DNA of 64,000 nucleotides from Monodelphis domestica (lineage: Eukaryota; Chordata; Mammalia; Didelphimorphia; Didelphidae): NCBI RefSeq assembly GCF_027887165.1, contig NC_077227.1, positions 444,957,895-445,021,894 of the forward strand, in the 5' to 3' direction. A program made the translations under genes and the position numbers. Position 1 is the stretch's first letter. Each line of letters opens with the position of its first letter. The notes beneath the pieces were generated by a model. That model searched no databases and was not told where the DNA came from. It saw only the letters and a list, made by a program, of their open reading frames with translations. Below, piece after piece: positions 32,735 through 43,760 of this stretch.

Positions 32735-32860
32735 TTAATCATATGATGCCTGGGTACAAATCTTCCCTTTATTATTCAATGCCTATGTGACCTTAGGCAA
32801 GTCATTTTACTTCTCTGTCTGAGCCTCTAGTCTTGAAATTTATCCACTGAGAACTTATAC
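32735..32860 (+). repeat. CORE-SINE, sense
   Basis: ctatgtgaccttaggcaagt and acttctctgtctgagcct. Confidence 0.7.
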
Positions 32861-33400
32861 CTCTATTTGTACAACATCAATCATGATATTCCCCAGCTCA
32901 AATGCTTTTGGTGAGTCCTTCCTGTATAACAAGAGAGAACTGGATCTCCACAACCTAGAATGGTCAGACAATCTTTCCTGTTATATATTGTCATTAATAA
33001 GTAGGAATTCAATAGAATTTTTGGATCCTGTTAATGCATCCCCTATAAATCACCCTAATAAAAATATTTGGCATTTAGATAAGATTCTGAGACTTCAGAA
33101 AATGCTTTGCATATATTATCCCCCTGAAGGACTAACACCTTTGGTGGCAGAGCCTTTTTCAGGGCTGTTCATCCACCATTGGTGTCCATTTTTCACCCAA
33201 ATCTCACCTATGACTCAAAGAAGCTGTAGCATCACTACAGCCACATCCCAGCAAAACCCCTTGGTGAGTTAGGGGCATGTCTACCCCAAGAATATGAAGA
33301 TTTCTCCCTTCAGAAGGAGCAGATGAGAATAATTTGTTCCATCAGCCATGAATGTAGCTCTATTGAGCACTTAGAGCTTGTTTATCCACTGCATCCTGAC
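32861..33400. other. Unassigned, possibly part of a dispersed element
   Basis: A 129-codon plus frame (32883-33272) has no motif I can identify. The region leads directly into the repeat at 33405 and may belong to it. Confidence 0.35.
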
Positions 33401-33404
33401 TCAT

Positions 33405-33545
33405 CACCATTCATCCTGATTTGTCTTGCCACTGGACTTTGATGACTCTAGAAGAGAGTGAGGATGAAGTCTTTGTGCAACTTTGCCTTGCTTAAATCCA
33501 ATTTATGCACAAGTCAAAAGACATCACCCTGAAGGATAAACAACA
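33405..33545 (+). repeat. Marsupial dispersed repeat, unassigned
   Basis: ggactttgatgactctagaa, taaatccaatttatgcacaa and agacatcaccctgaaggata match a repeat I associate with marsupial genomes that usually ends in an 'aaggacaaacaacaa' tail. Family name uncertain. Confidence 0.5.
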
Positions 33546-33742
33546 TCTGTTACTTCACTTAAGCTTTGAAACAACCTTTTGACATCAGTAGTAAGGTATT
33601 GTTGCTCTCATTTTTTAAATGAGGAAACTGAGGTACAAAGAAGTTCAATAATTTTGGGGGGGCTCACATTTCTCATAAGTACCAGAGAAAGGTTTTGAAC
33701 CTATGTTCTTGATTCCATAGACACCACTATACTGTTTCCCTA
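33546..33742 (-). repeat. MIR, antisense
   Basis: aaatgaggaaactgaggtac, then gttttgaacctatgttcttg. Confidence 0.75.
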
Positions 33743-33749
33743 TATGCTA

Positions 33750-34135
33750 GTTCAAATCAAATTCACAAATATTTATTAAGCCCCCACTATTGATGGATAT
33801 AGACATATGATCTCACTGAGAGAAAGCAAACTCCTAGTGGGCAGGGGGAATTTTTTTCTTCTCTTTCTGTCCCCAGGCCTGGAACAATTTTTGGCACAAA
33901 GAAATCCCTTAATAAATGCTTGTGGATTCATTGATTGTGCTCAGTACTGGGGATACAAAAACAAAAAACATAATGGTCCTTGCCTTCAAGGAGATCATAT
34001 GCTACTTGGGGGAGAAGTGGGGTGGAGATTGTAGCATACCATATATCCTCAGATAATTCTGTTAGAAGGTATATTGTTGGGAATGAAGGAGAGATGCAAA
34101 AGTATTCTAGGACAATTTGAGGAGTAAGTCTAAGA
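33750..34135 (-). repeat. L2, antisense, interrupted by a sense L2 3' end
   Basis: Antisense L2 pieces at 33752-33785 (aatatttattaagcccccac) and 33932-34135 (tgctcagtactggggataca, gccttcaaggagatcat) flank a sense L2 tip at about 33800-33931 (cagtc-like gtccccaggcctggaacaat, taataaatgcttgtgg). Confidence 0.7.
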
Positions 34136-34189
34136 TTTAAATGAGCCTAGGCAGCATGTGCCAGTAGAATTTGGGAAGAAAAAAATTCT

Positions 34190-34335
34190 GTCTTTCACCT
34201 CTGAAGGCGAGTCCCAGCTGCCGTTTGTGGTTATTAATCACTGCTGCTAATCTGACTGAGTATGCCTGGCATGTTCTGCATTATTAAATTATACCATTGC
34301 TCACTTTGAGAGTTCTTGGGCTACATCGGTCAACT
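34190..34335. other. Repeat-free block, candidate conserved non-coding element
   Basis: No repeat signature. It contains clustered homeodomain-like cores (gtggttattaatcactgc, gctgctaatctgactgag) and CpGs. Pattern-based suggestion only. Confidence 0.3.
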
Positions 34336-34439
34336 GCATGGACAGAATTCCTGATGGAGTCTCTCCAAAGAAGAATGTCTAGTCTGGCTGAAATCTGTTC
34401 TCCCTGAGCCTAAACCACATAGAAAAAGCAATATCTCGT

Positions 34440-34760
34440 GGTTCTGGCCCACTGTCTATCAAGAACCCTCTGCTATGACCAGACCAGTCTTTCCTTACTA
34501 CCTACTCTTCACCTCCACCATCCCTTATCCAATCTCTAGGTTTGACTCATACTCTTCTGGCCACTTTATTCTTTCATTCCTTTCTTTAGGTGTATCTCAG
34601 ACTTCCTTCAAGGATCAGCTAAAGTTCGGTACCAGGAAGTCTTTCCAACCATGCCAACCCCCAGAAATCTTTCCTTCTCTGACTCCTCCACATTTTCTGA
34701 TTGTTCCTATTTTCTGTCCCACATGATCTCTCTCTTCATTACATCTCTTTGGTGAATGTT
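34440..34760 (+). repeat. L2 3' part, sense
   Basis: acttccttcaaggatcagct, aggaagtctttccaaccatg and atgatctctctcttcatta. Confidence 0.65.
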
Positions 34761-34784
34761 TCACAACACCTGTTCACTAACTGT

Positions 34785-34895
34785 TCATTGAAGCAGTGGA
34801 AAGGCAGATGGATTAGAGCTTCAGTCCTGCTTTTCCACTTACTAGTCATGTGACTTTGGGCAAATAACAACTTTTCCAATCTTTGGTTTTGATGT
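34785..34895 (+). repeat. MIR piece, sense
   Basis: gcttttccacttactagtca followed by tgtgactttgggcaaataac. Confidence 0.7.
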
Positions 34896-34984
34896 AGACA
34901 AGCAGACAGTAGTAATAGGAACAAGACCCTCATATGCAGATCATTTAATACACATCTCTTGTGTTCAGCAATGAACATGACTCT

Positions 34985-35310
<326 letters not shown>

Positions 35311-35312
35311 TG

Positions 35313-35563
35313 AGGCCTCTTGGTGGCTCAGTGGATAGAATGCTGGTCCTAGAATCAGGAGGATCTGAGTTCAAATATGGCCTCAGACATTTACTAGCTA
35401 TGTGGCTCTGGGCAAGTCATTTAACCCCGTTTGCCTACATTTCTTCTTCTGTAAAATGAGCTATAGAAGTAAACAACAAACCATTCCAAAAATCTCTGCC
35501 AAGAAAATCCCGAGTGGGGTCACAGAGTCAGACATGACTGAAATGACTGAACAACAACAACAA
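35313..35563 (+). mobile_element. Mar1-type CORE-SINE with RTE/BovB-like tail, sense
   Basis: cttggtggctcagtggatag (head), tctgtaaaatgagctataga (CORE), gccaagaaaatcccgagtgg and cagacatgactgaaatgact (RTE-like tail), ending in CAA repeats. The tail suggests mobilisation by an RTE-clade LINE. Confidence 0.85.
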
Positions 35564-35919
35564 ATTATAAAATCTAGGAAACTAAAATATTGATTCATTG
35601 GTGCTGTTGATAACTCTAAAGTTCAGAGAGAGCCGATAATAACTCCCAACTCCAGTGCTGAGCTGAGAAGTCAAGTTAGTGAAAGAGGTGACTGATGCAC
35701 ATTAAACTAGGAGACCACATTTGTACTCCATCAAATTGCTCTGTGTCTGACCTAAGGACAGCATTGCTGGTCTTAATTAAAGCACTCAATGAGAAATAAG
35801 GCTGGTGCAGCACATCAGCAAAGTCTACATCTGGGCTTGATGAAGAAGCACATTCTGCTTGAGAAAGGAAGGACAAGTTTATCCCCAAGTCTCTTCCCCT
35901 GACAAATGGCTCCCATGGT
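35564..35919. other. Non-coding, nothing recognised
   Basis: Apparently repeat-free, with a few homeodomain-like cores (gtcttaattaaagcactcaa). Confidence 0.35.
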
Positions 35920-36080
35920 TGGACAACATATTCAATGAACATTTATTAAGCACCTACTTTATGCAAGGTCTGTGCTGGATCTTGAAAGAAGGAACAGACT
36001 TCAACAGAGACAAGCAAAAAGCTTTGTCCAAGACAGGATCCTGTTTTTGGAGAGGTCAAAGTAGGATTGTCTTATAAAAT
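35920..36080 (-). repeat. L2 3'UTR, antisense
   Basis: atgaacatttattaagcacc and tactttatgcaaggtctgtg. Confidence 0.75.
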
Positions 36081-36156
36081 TAGAATGGAACAGAAAGAGA
36101 AACTTTGTTTGCAACAGCTCAGAATCCCATACCATGTTAGAGCTGGAAGGGAATTT

Positions 36157-36383
36157 AGAAACTGTGTAGGAGGCAGCTGGGTGGCTCAGTGGATTGAGAG
36201 CCAAGCCTGGAGACAGGAGGTCCTCGGTTCAAATCTGATCTCAGACACTTCCTAGCTGTGTATCCCAGGGTAAGTCATCCTTATCTCCCTTGCCTAGCCC
36301 TTACTGTTCTTCTGCCTTGGAACTAATACACAGTATTGATTCTAAGATGGAAAGTAAGGATTTTAAAAAAAGAAATTGTCTAG
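36157..36383 (+). mobile_element. tRNA-derived marsupial SINE with target-site duplication
   Basis: The SINE 36170-36370 begins gaggcagctgggtggctcag and ends with gattctaagatggaaagtaa plus an A-tail. It is flanked by agaaactgtgtag (36157-36169) and agaaattgtctag (36371-36383), 11 of 13 matched. It landed in an antisense MIR3 tail (about 36115-36395). Confidence 0.9.
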
Positions 36384-36389
36384 TTCCCT

Positions 36390-36950
36390 CTTTTTATCTT
36401 TTAAAATTTTTTATTATCTTTTCACAAAGCTTTCAATTCTGAATTCAGTTCTGAATAGATCCTTCAATCTCCTCTTCCCCCACCCCTACCTGGCCATCCC
36501 TCATGACAATAAATTTAAAAGAACAAGAAAAATGCAACTCAGAAAAAATATCCAACCCATTAGTTGAGTCTGACCATATATGCAACATTCCCACACCCAT
36601 AACCTCCCATTTTTTAAATTTAATTTTATTGATTAAGAAAAATTTTCCATGGTTACATGATTCATGTTCCTTCCCTCAGCCAATGCTCAACTCCAATGGG
36701 TTTCACATGAATCATTGATCAGGACCCATTTCCATATCATTGATAGGATGATCATTTAGAGTCTATATCACCAACACATACCACAATTTGTTCAGCTATT
36801 CCCCAATCGAAGGGCATCCCTTCATTTTCTAATTTTTTGCCCCACAAAGAGCACACATAGCCTCCCATTTTTGCAAAGAAGAAAAAGAGGCATAACTTCT
36901 CATCTTTTCTTCAGAGACAGGCTCACATTCCATTACAGTTTCAAGTCATT
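36390..36950 (-). mobile_element. HAL1/L1-type 3' end, antisense, split by a younger L1
   Basis: The left part 36390-36597 (agttgagtctgaccatatat, gcaacattcccacaccc) and right part 36873-36950 (gcataacttctcatcttttc) match the 3' region of an older marsupial L1/HAL1-type LINE. The insertion at 36616-36855 splits it. Confidence 0.6.
36598..36872 (-). mobile_element. Short 5'-truncated L1 with target-site duplication
   Basis: L1 3' end 36616-36855 (ccatggttacatgattcatg, ccacaatttgttcagctatt), missing an internal part between tagagtctata and tcaccaac. Flanks cataacctcccattttt (36598-36614) and catagcctcccattttt (36856-36872) match 16 of 17. Confidence 0.92.
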
Positions 36951-36954
36951 CATT

Positions 36955-37045
36955 TCACAAAGAAAGTAAATGAAGGTCAGGGAGGGGAAGAAACTAGTGC
37001 AAGGTCACACAGTGAGTGTGGAGACTAGACCCTCATAGCCAATTT
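36955..37045 (-). repeat. MIR piece, antisense
   Basis: gtgcaaggtcacacagtgag. Confidence 0.65.
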
Positions 37046-38377
37046 AAAGCTTTATAGTTGTTGTTGGCGGTGGTGGTGGTGATGGTCTTCCCTACCCCCA
37101 TCCCCATTACAACACATTCCTTTGTGTTAGTCATGTTCAGAAACATTTGCTAGCAGTGTCCTTGCTTCCATCTGTCTAGGGGTGTAGACACTGATGACTG
37201 CCATACTTTGTAATTTCAGGTTTTGCCAATTTGTTCTCTATACCACTGGGTTTTGTTTCTCTCAGTGTGTGTATGTATTTTTACTGTCAATATTTTGGGT
37301 AAAGAGAGACATCTCCCTCTAATGATGCCCTAATCATTACTAATTTCCTTCACATGGAGTGTGAGCCATCAGGTATAATGAGCACATTTGGTTCTAATGC
37401 GATTGCTATGAGTTGTTAATGTGATGGCTGAAGGCATGTACATAAGCCTGCATTAGGGAAGAGTGGGAAAACCCCAAGGGTGGTTCTCAGTGCCAGAGGT
37501 CAGCATGGGGTAGGAGGCTTTGGGGCCAGGGGAGTGGAAGGGCCCTACTAGCAGGGAGGAGGGAGAAGGGCCTCCCCAACCTTTGGGAGGCTTCCTCTCC
37601 TATTAATAACTTGAATTCCCCTCTTCATAATTAACCCAAAAGCATGGTAATGATAATGGGATAAGTGTGTAATTTAGTTTCGCATGATGATGCATCACCA
37701 GTGCTAGAATCTTTATTAATTCCTCCATTTTGTAGCTCTCCCATTTGAGAAGGGAATGATTGACTTCCATTCCCTATGCAGAGACATGAGCTAGAGGAGT
37801 ACCACTGATAACTTGAACTTGGGCCAGGATCGTGGACCAAGAACAAGGGCACAAGACCTCCATGGCCCAATCATCCCAGCTTCAGCTCAAACTCTGGATT
37901 GCCTCAATTTTCCTTCTTCCATTCCTTTCCTCTGTGTCGGAGGTGAGGGAGGAAGCACATAACTTAGAAAGCTCTTTTTCAAGGTGCAGGAGAGACAAGC
38001 CCCTTTCCAGATACCACTGTTTTTGATAAGTTCCAGGCCCCCAAGAGGATGTTTCCTAACCCTAAGAAACAGGAGTGAATTTTGGTTTTTATCCTCCTGG
38101 TCCTTGTTCTGCTTGTGTCAGATAAAAGCTGAGAAGGAATGGTTAAAAAAACTCCTGAAGGGGAGCAGGAGCTGGGAGTGAACTCAGGCACAATATCCCA
38201 AATCCCAAGATGCAGGGACTGACTATTGGACTTCACTCCTCCCCATAAAAACTAAAAAAGTACATTTTAGGACTTAAAATTCAAAGAGAAATCCTATTCC
38301 ATACAATGTCATAACTACATGGAATTGTATGACTCCAATAGGAAGTACATTCTAAGAAGAGAGACATCAATTTAATT
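37046..38377. other. 1.3 kb mostly repeat-free, with two candidate conserved elements
   Basis: No repeat landmark was found apart from a short (GGT)n near 37067-37088. Two sub-blocks, 37325-37480 and 37595-37790, are dense in ATTA/TAAT cores (cctaatcattactaatttcc; cctattaataacttgaa; cataattaacccaaaagc) and read like conserved enhancers. Frames up to 85 codons lack motifs. Confidence 0.35.
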
Positions 38378-38577
38378 TGTAAAAATTCTTGCCCTCTGCC
38401 TTAGAATCAATATTCAGTATTAGTTCCAAGGCAGAGGAGTGGGAAGAGCTTGGCAATTGAGGTTAAGTGACTTGCCTAGGGTCATATAGCTAGGAAGTGT
38501 TCAAAATCAAATTTGAACCCAGGATATCCTATCTCCAGGTCTTGGTTGCTATCCCATTGGACACCTGGCTACCCCAA
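38378..38577 (-). repeat. tRNA-derived marsupial SINE, antisense
   Basis: ttgccctctgccttagaatc, ttgaggttaagtgacttgcc and gacacctggctacccc. Confidence 0.85.
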
Positions 38578-38634
38578 GACATTAACTTATGAAGCATTTG
38601 GATAAATTCTTAGATGATAACAGCAGGAAAGGAA

Positions 38635-38855
38635 AGGTGAAAAAAGAACTGGACTTAAAATCAAAGACCTGGATTCAAATCCCACCTCCAACACTTCCTA
38701 GTCATATGCCCACAGTGTGCCCTTCTGGTTTTTTGGTTTGTTTGTTGTTGTTTTTTTTTTTAATTTTTAAAACTGGGATAATATTTGTGAACCACCTATT
38801 TATATCATAAGGCTGGTATGTGGAAAGTACTTGGCAAACCTTAAAACCCTACAAC
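38635..38855 (+). repeat. MIR-like CORE-SINE, sense
   Basis: gacctggattcaaatcccac, a T-rich interruption, then aaaactgggataatatttgt and gaaagtacttggcaaacctt. Confidence 0.75.
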
Positions 38856-38904
38856 TCCAACTAGAATTGTTAGTAGAATTAGTTTGATTGGCTCAATCAA
38901 GGAG

Positions 38905-39060
38905 TAGCACAGTTTCATGGAAAGAGCCAAGAACACTCAGGATTGAATCCTGTATCTGGCAGATACTAGTTGTGTGACCATGGTCAAGTCATGGAATTTC
39001 TCAGTGTCCCCAAGCAGCTGTCTAACACTTAAAACTAAAGACAAGTTGTCAATCTGCTAT
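38905..39060 (+). repeat. CORE-SINE variant, sense
   Basis: tagttgtgtgaccatggtca, aatttctcagtgtccccaag and a variant tail (taacacttaaaactaaagac). Confidence 0.65.
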
Positions 39061-39296
39061 TCCACCTCCATCTCTAACTCTTACTCCTTCCTTATTCCTA
39101 GAGTGAGCTGGGGTCCAGAAGAACCCCCACCCCTAGCTGTCATCCTCTGAAACATATTTTATTCCTTCTTTGGATTCTTAGGGAGTTAGGTCAGGTTGGG
39201 ATGAACTGAATCAGACTCAAGAGACACAGACACCCTAACTACCTCTGCTCTCCTTCTACTTCCTCCTTATTCTATTATTTCTCCTGTTTCAGGCAG

Positions 39297-39545
39297 GCAG
39301 ATGTTTCAGTGGATACCATTCCAGGCTTGTACTCAGAAAGATCTGAGATCAAATCCTGCTTCAGGCACTTACTAGCTGTGTGACCCTGCCCAAGTTACTT
39401 TATCTCTCTGGTGTTGATTCCCTCATCTTTAAAATGGAGATAATACTACCTCCATGATTCAGTTGTTATTATATATATATATATATAATACTTTGTAAAT
39501 GTCAAAGCTCCTGCTAGATAAATGCTGGTTATATTTATTGTTATT
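39297..39545 (+). repeat. MIR-like CORE-SINE, sense, nearly full length
   Basis: gctgtgtgaccctgcccaag, aaaatggagataatactacc, a short (TA)n run at 39468-39487, then aatgtcaaagctcctgct. Confidence 0.8.
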
Positions 39546-39631
39546 CAAGAGTCCTTTCTTAGTCTCTCTAGCTAAAAGTGTCTTGTCTGCTAAGTTTGTA
39601 TTGTAACCACTTTGTCTATAACTTGCTTTTT

Positions 39632-40095
39632 GGTGTTCATTTCAATTGTGCTGGCTTCATGATCCTATTTGGGGTTTTCTTAGAAAAGATACTGGAGTAG
39701 TTTGCCATTTCCTTTTCCAACTCATTTCACACATAAGGAAACTGAGGCAAACAGGGTGAAGTGACTTGCCCAGGGTCACAAAAGTTAAAGTCTGAGGCCA
39801 GATTTTTATTCATATATTTTTCAAACTTTTTTTTCTCTCCTTTAGAACATGTGGTCTTTGAGGGCAGGAAACGTTTCCCATTCTTCTGTGTGCTTAGCAC
39901 AGTGTCAGGCTTGACACACAGTAAACACTTAATAAATGCTTATTGATTTGATGAAATCACAAAAGTAACCCAAAAGGGATTAATTAATTAATTAAACAAG
40001 TGAATAAATGCAAATTAGGATGATTGGACCTAAACTTCCTGATCATAGGTCTTCCTGGCTCCAGGAAAAGTCCTCTGTCCACTGTTATCTGCAGT
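39632..40095 (-). mobile_element. Mar1-type CORE-SINE, antisense, split by L2
   Basis: Tail and CORE at 39632-39812 (tttggggttttcttagaaaa, agtgacttgcccagggtcac) and head at about 40020-40095 (gtcttcctggctccaggaaa) flank a sense L2 tip. Confidence 0.75.
39830..39955 (+). repeat. L2 3' tip, sense
   Basis: tttgagggcaggaaacgttt, ttagcacagtgtcaggcttg and cttaataaatgcttattg. Confidence 0.85.
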
Positions 40096-40129
40096 TTCCC
40101 CTAGTTTAAGGAATATTTTTTCTGCATAG

Positions 40130-40293
40130 TGCTTGATATGAAATATAGAAATCCCAGCTCTGCCCCTTACTACCTGTGTGATCATAGGCAAGTTTAATTA
40201 CCACTCTAAGCCTTAGTTTCTGTAAAATGAGGGGGGTGAACTAGATGACCTCTAAAGTAGCCTCTAGAATTACACCTCCGGTCCTATGACTTC
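40130..40293 (+). repeat. CORE-SINE, MIR3-like, sense
   Basis: gctctgccccttactacctg, ctgtaaaatgaggggggtga and aactagatgacctctaaagt. Confidence 0.85.
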
Positions 40294-41629
40294 TAGACTA
40301 CCCCATCCTTTAAATATTTCTGCAGAAAGACAGAATGTCAGGTTGGAGAGTTCTTCTGATTTCTCAAGGGTAAGGGCACCCAAGGCATGTCACCTGACTG
40401 AATCACAGATACTATTTGGCTTCCAGGAATCACCCCTGAAATCTCCCAGAAGGAGAGCTATTCCGGTTAGATGAGAGCCGCACAGCCAGCTTCTGACTGC
40501 GGAACCCAACAGGCTCTGCTAGTTTGGGGGAGCGGGGATAGGGAGGGGAGAGCAATATGGAAGGAGGAAGAAGGCACTTGGTTTTCTTATTGAAGATGTG
40601 ATTATTTACTTTGGAAGATGATATTTTATCACCAGCGGCAGAAGAGTTTCATTTTTAAACCGCCAGCTGCCTTCTCTCTAGTTGTTAGTCCTCAATCTCC
40701 CGTTTCATGTGTGCTATGGAATAACAGCAAACCCCAGGGTGACGAACATGTTGGAGGGCTTTGTTCTGTTATTTTTTTCCCCGGCAGCTGTAGAGTCCGC
40801 TTCTGCTGAAGAGAGGCCTTCAAGTTCGAGGGTTTTTTTTTTTAAATAAATAAATATGGCAGATGATGGATTTCTCCAGTTCCCCCCCCCCCTCCCCACT
40901 AACACCATACATGCATACCTCTTGGTTTTCTGTATTTCCAGCTCATCTCGCCCTCCCCTCACCCACCTTCTTTCATGGCCATGGAGCTAGTGCCAAGTCT
41001 CCGAACAGCCACAGGGACGACTCCCCAAACATCTTCCAGAATCTCTTCTCAGACCCCTCCCAGTAGCGAGCTGCTCCCCCACCCCCCACGCCCCACCCCA
41101 GCCTCCTCAGAGGCATTGTTAGCTGGCAGTTGGAAATCATAAGTCAGGACGGCGGACAGAAGGCATCCCTCTCTGTCCTCCGCTGCACAATCCAACTTCA
41201 TTTCTTGTCTGGAGCCTGCCAAGCCAATTAGAGGAAGCCGACAGCAGCCCTATGCCAAGCTCTGTTATGTGGGGACCTTCAGCCTCCCTCTTTGTGGAAC
41301 CAAGGAGGCTGGGAACCCAGGGCTGAGGCAGGTCTTTGTGGCCCATTGATCCATCACCTTCAATGGTGCCATTAGGTTACCCACACAGGAAGCTAAACTT
41401 GCCATTAAGTCACCTAGAGGCGGCAATTCGGCTGAGTTTCAGTTCCTGGTTTTCCACTGTATAATACTGAGAGGATATAGCAATTCATTATGACAAACCC
41501 TGGGAAATATTTCCAGTTTCTAATTTGCACTTAATGGAGCAACCTTCACAAGGACCTAACCTTTTCCTTTCCAGTTAGCCTGACTGAGCTCTGAATCTTC
41601 TACTTGGCCAAATGCCTCAAGGTCTGCAT
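40294..41629. other. 1.3 kb repeat-free block, relatively CpG-rich
   Basis: No repeat landmark, and more CpG than elsewhere (for example ggcggcaattcggctgag, ttttaaaccgccagctgc). Sub-blocks 40570-40870 and 41370-41550 have TAAT/CAAT cores and E-box CAGCTG sites and resemble conserved enhancers. A C12 run lies near 40883. A 67-codon frame (40863-41066) and others lack motifs, so I call no exon. Confidence 0.4.
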
Positions 41630-41790
41630 TTGGCCAGAGAACTGACTGGCAATCTGGAGTCCTGAGTTCCAGTCCCAACAGGACCACTAAATGGCTGTGT
41701 GATCTTGCATTAATCAAAGTCATTCAACCTCAGTTTCTTTGTTTGCAAAAAGAGCAAGATGGCCCCTCCCAGTTCTAATATTTCTAGGGT
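41630..41790 (+). repeat. CORE-SINE, MIR3-like, sense
   Basis: tgtgtgatcttgcattaatc, acctcagtttctttgtttgc and atggcccctcccagttctaa. Confidence 0.75.
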
Positions 41791-42240
41791 ACTCTCCACC
41801 CCCAGACAAAACAGGTTGGGAAAGTGGACTTCTAATGGAATAGCACCCAAGACCTGCCCTTCACTTCATAGGCATAGTCAGACCCAGAGGCACATGTCCT
41901 CTTGAAAATAAACTAGCTACTCTCCCCTTAGTTTGGGGTTTATCTGTGTATTGAAGAGAGGAAAAAGTGGGAGATACTTTGTTTCTGTTACTTTTGTAAG
42001 GCAGTCAGAGAACTGGAATAGGAGAAGGTTTGGGGGAATCAGATTTTGGGTAACAAAAGGAAGGGGAAGTGATTTGGAACATCTATTAAAGTAAGTGCTG
42101 ATAACAAAGATTTTTTACAAGAAACCTATTTTCCTTCCTATTCCCCCAAAGGAGAACTACATCATCTGAAGTGAGGGGCCATGTTTTGCAGCTCAGGTTA
42201 GTATATAGGATGCTACTTTGCTTTATTAGCCAGAGGAAGA
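41791..42240. other. Non-coding, nothing recognised
   Basis: Unassigned; short frames only. Confidence 0.35.
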
Positions 42241-42370
42241 TACAATTCAACAAGGACTTTATTAAATACCTACTGTGTGTTAAGCACTGAGCATACAAAA
42301 CTGAAAATGAAATGATTCCTATTCTCAACAAGTTTATATTCCATTGGATCAACAACATGTACATGGGGGA
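42241..42370 (-). repeat. L2 3'UTR, antisense
   Basis: aaggactttattaaatacct and gtgttaagcactgagcatac. Confidence 0.8.
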
Positions 42371-42659
42371 AAGAAATCCAAATTATATGCCTGTAACTTG
42401 GATTTCCAAACCTGGGATATTTGTTTGCGGCTGCTTAGGTATGACTGTATCAGTGGAAAGAATGCTGATGCAAGCTTGTGTGCCTGTTGTGAGGGTAGAG
42501 TTGGTATAAGGGTGTTGGAGAGGAGATATTTTCATTCCCTCTTCAAGAGAAGACACACATTGTTCCAGACTCTATTGGGGACCATCTCAAGACAAGGAGA
42601 GAGACATACTTTAGAAGACATACTATTGAAGAGCCAGCTTCAGTTTCATGCCTGCCTTC

Positions 42660-42845
42660 CACAGTCTGTCTGTTTATCTCCCTCTCTCCCCACCACCCTC
42701 CTTCTCCTCCTTCTCCTCCTCTCTCTTTCTCTCTCTCTTCCTCCCTTCTCCCTCTCCCCCTCATTCCCTCCCTCTATATTATCTCTCTTTCCCCCTGTGT
42801 CTCTCTCACTATCTCTCTGTCTTTCTCTATTTCTCCCCATATCTC
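42660..42845. repeat. Polypyrimidine (CT-rich) tract
   Basis: About 185 bp almost wholly C and T, with (CTCCTT)n and (CTCTCT)n patches. It produces the spurious Leu/Ser/Pro-rich 184-codon frame at 42344-42898 and Arg/Glu-rich frames on the other strand. Confidence 0.9.
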
Positions 42846-43009
42846 CATCAGGCCCCCCAAAGAGTCTAGAACTATATATGTCTTCTCTTGAAGCATGAGA
42901 GGTCTCTCCTATCTAATGCTCTCATAGTAACTCTACCCCTCACGATCAGTCAGTCATGTCTGCATTCTCCACACCAATCTGGAATTATATTCTACCAGCG
43001 GCAAGCAGC

Positions 43010-43760
43010 ACAGTCAATCAACAAACATTTATTAAACACTTGGTATATGCCAGGCAGCATATTAAGATCTGGCACAAGACTTCCCAATTTGGTAAGGAGT
43101 CTGACTACATTCCAAACAAATATGTTGCTATGGGAGGAGGGAGCAGGGGAGAGAAGGAAGGAGTGAGAATATCAGCAAAGTCCTCTTCAAAGAGGTGGCA
43201 CTTGAAGGGAACTAGGCTTTCTAAGAGGTTAAAGTGAGGTGAAAATTCCAAGAATGAGGGACAAAGTATTCAAAGGCAGAGCTATGGGAATTGGAATGTC
43301 TTGTGCCAGGAACAGCAAGTGAGACAGTTGGGCTGCAAAGAAGATTGAGTGAGGGGGAGTAATGTGAAATCACTTTGGAAAGGTAACTTGGAGCCAGATT
43401 GTGAAGGGCTTTAAATGCCTAACAGAGGAGTGCATTTTATTCCAGAGGAAAAGGGGAGCCATTGGACCTTCTTTGGTAGAGACTGATTGATACGGTCAGA
43501 CTTGAGTTTTAAGAATAACTCTTTGGCAATCTTGTGAAGAATAGATGTGCAAGGGGAGAGGTTAGAAGCAGGGGAAAGAGTTAGGAATATCACAATAGTC
43601 CTAGAAGAGATGATGAGGGCCTGAAGCAAGATGGCCACTCTTTGAAGAGGAGAAAAAAGGGAACAGAAGGTAGAAATGAAATGATGGGTTACTTTGCTTT
43701 TGTTTGTATTCTTTAAATGATGAAAGAAAAGAATTATCATTAACTCCAAGTAGATGTACA
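43010..43760 (-). mobile_element. L2 3' half, antisense
   Basis: About 750 bp: 3'UTR (aaacatttattaaacacttg), then cttgtgccaggaacagcaag, attgtgaagggctttaaatg (antisense of the L2 RT C-terminal region) and tacggtcagacttgagtttt. This is the most complete antisense L2 in the window. Confidence 0.85.

Noticed and set aside
32883-33272. 129-codon plus-strand frame
   Set aside because: It resembles no protein family I know and adjoins a dispersed repeat.
42344-42898. 184-codon plus-strand open frame
   Set aside because: Its C-terminal half is Leu/Ser/Pro low complexity produced by the polypyrimidine tract, and the start lies in a decayed L2. No domain is visible.
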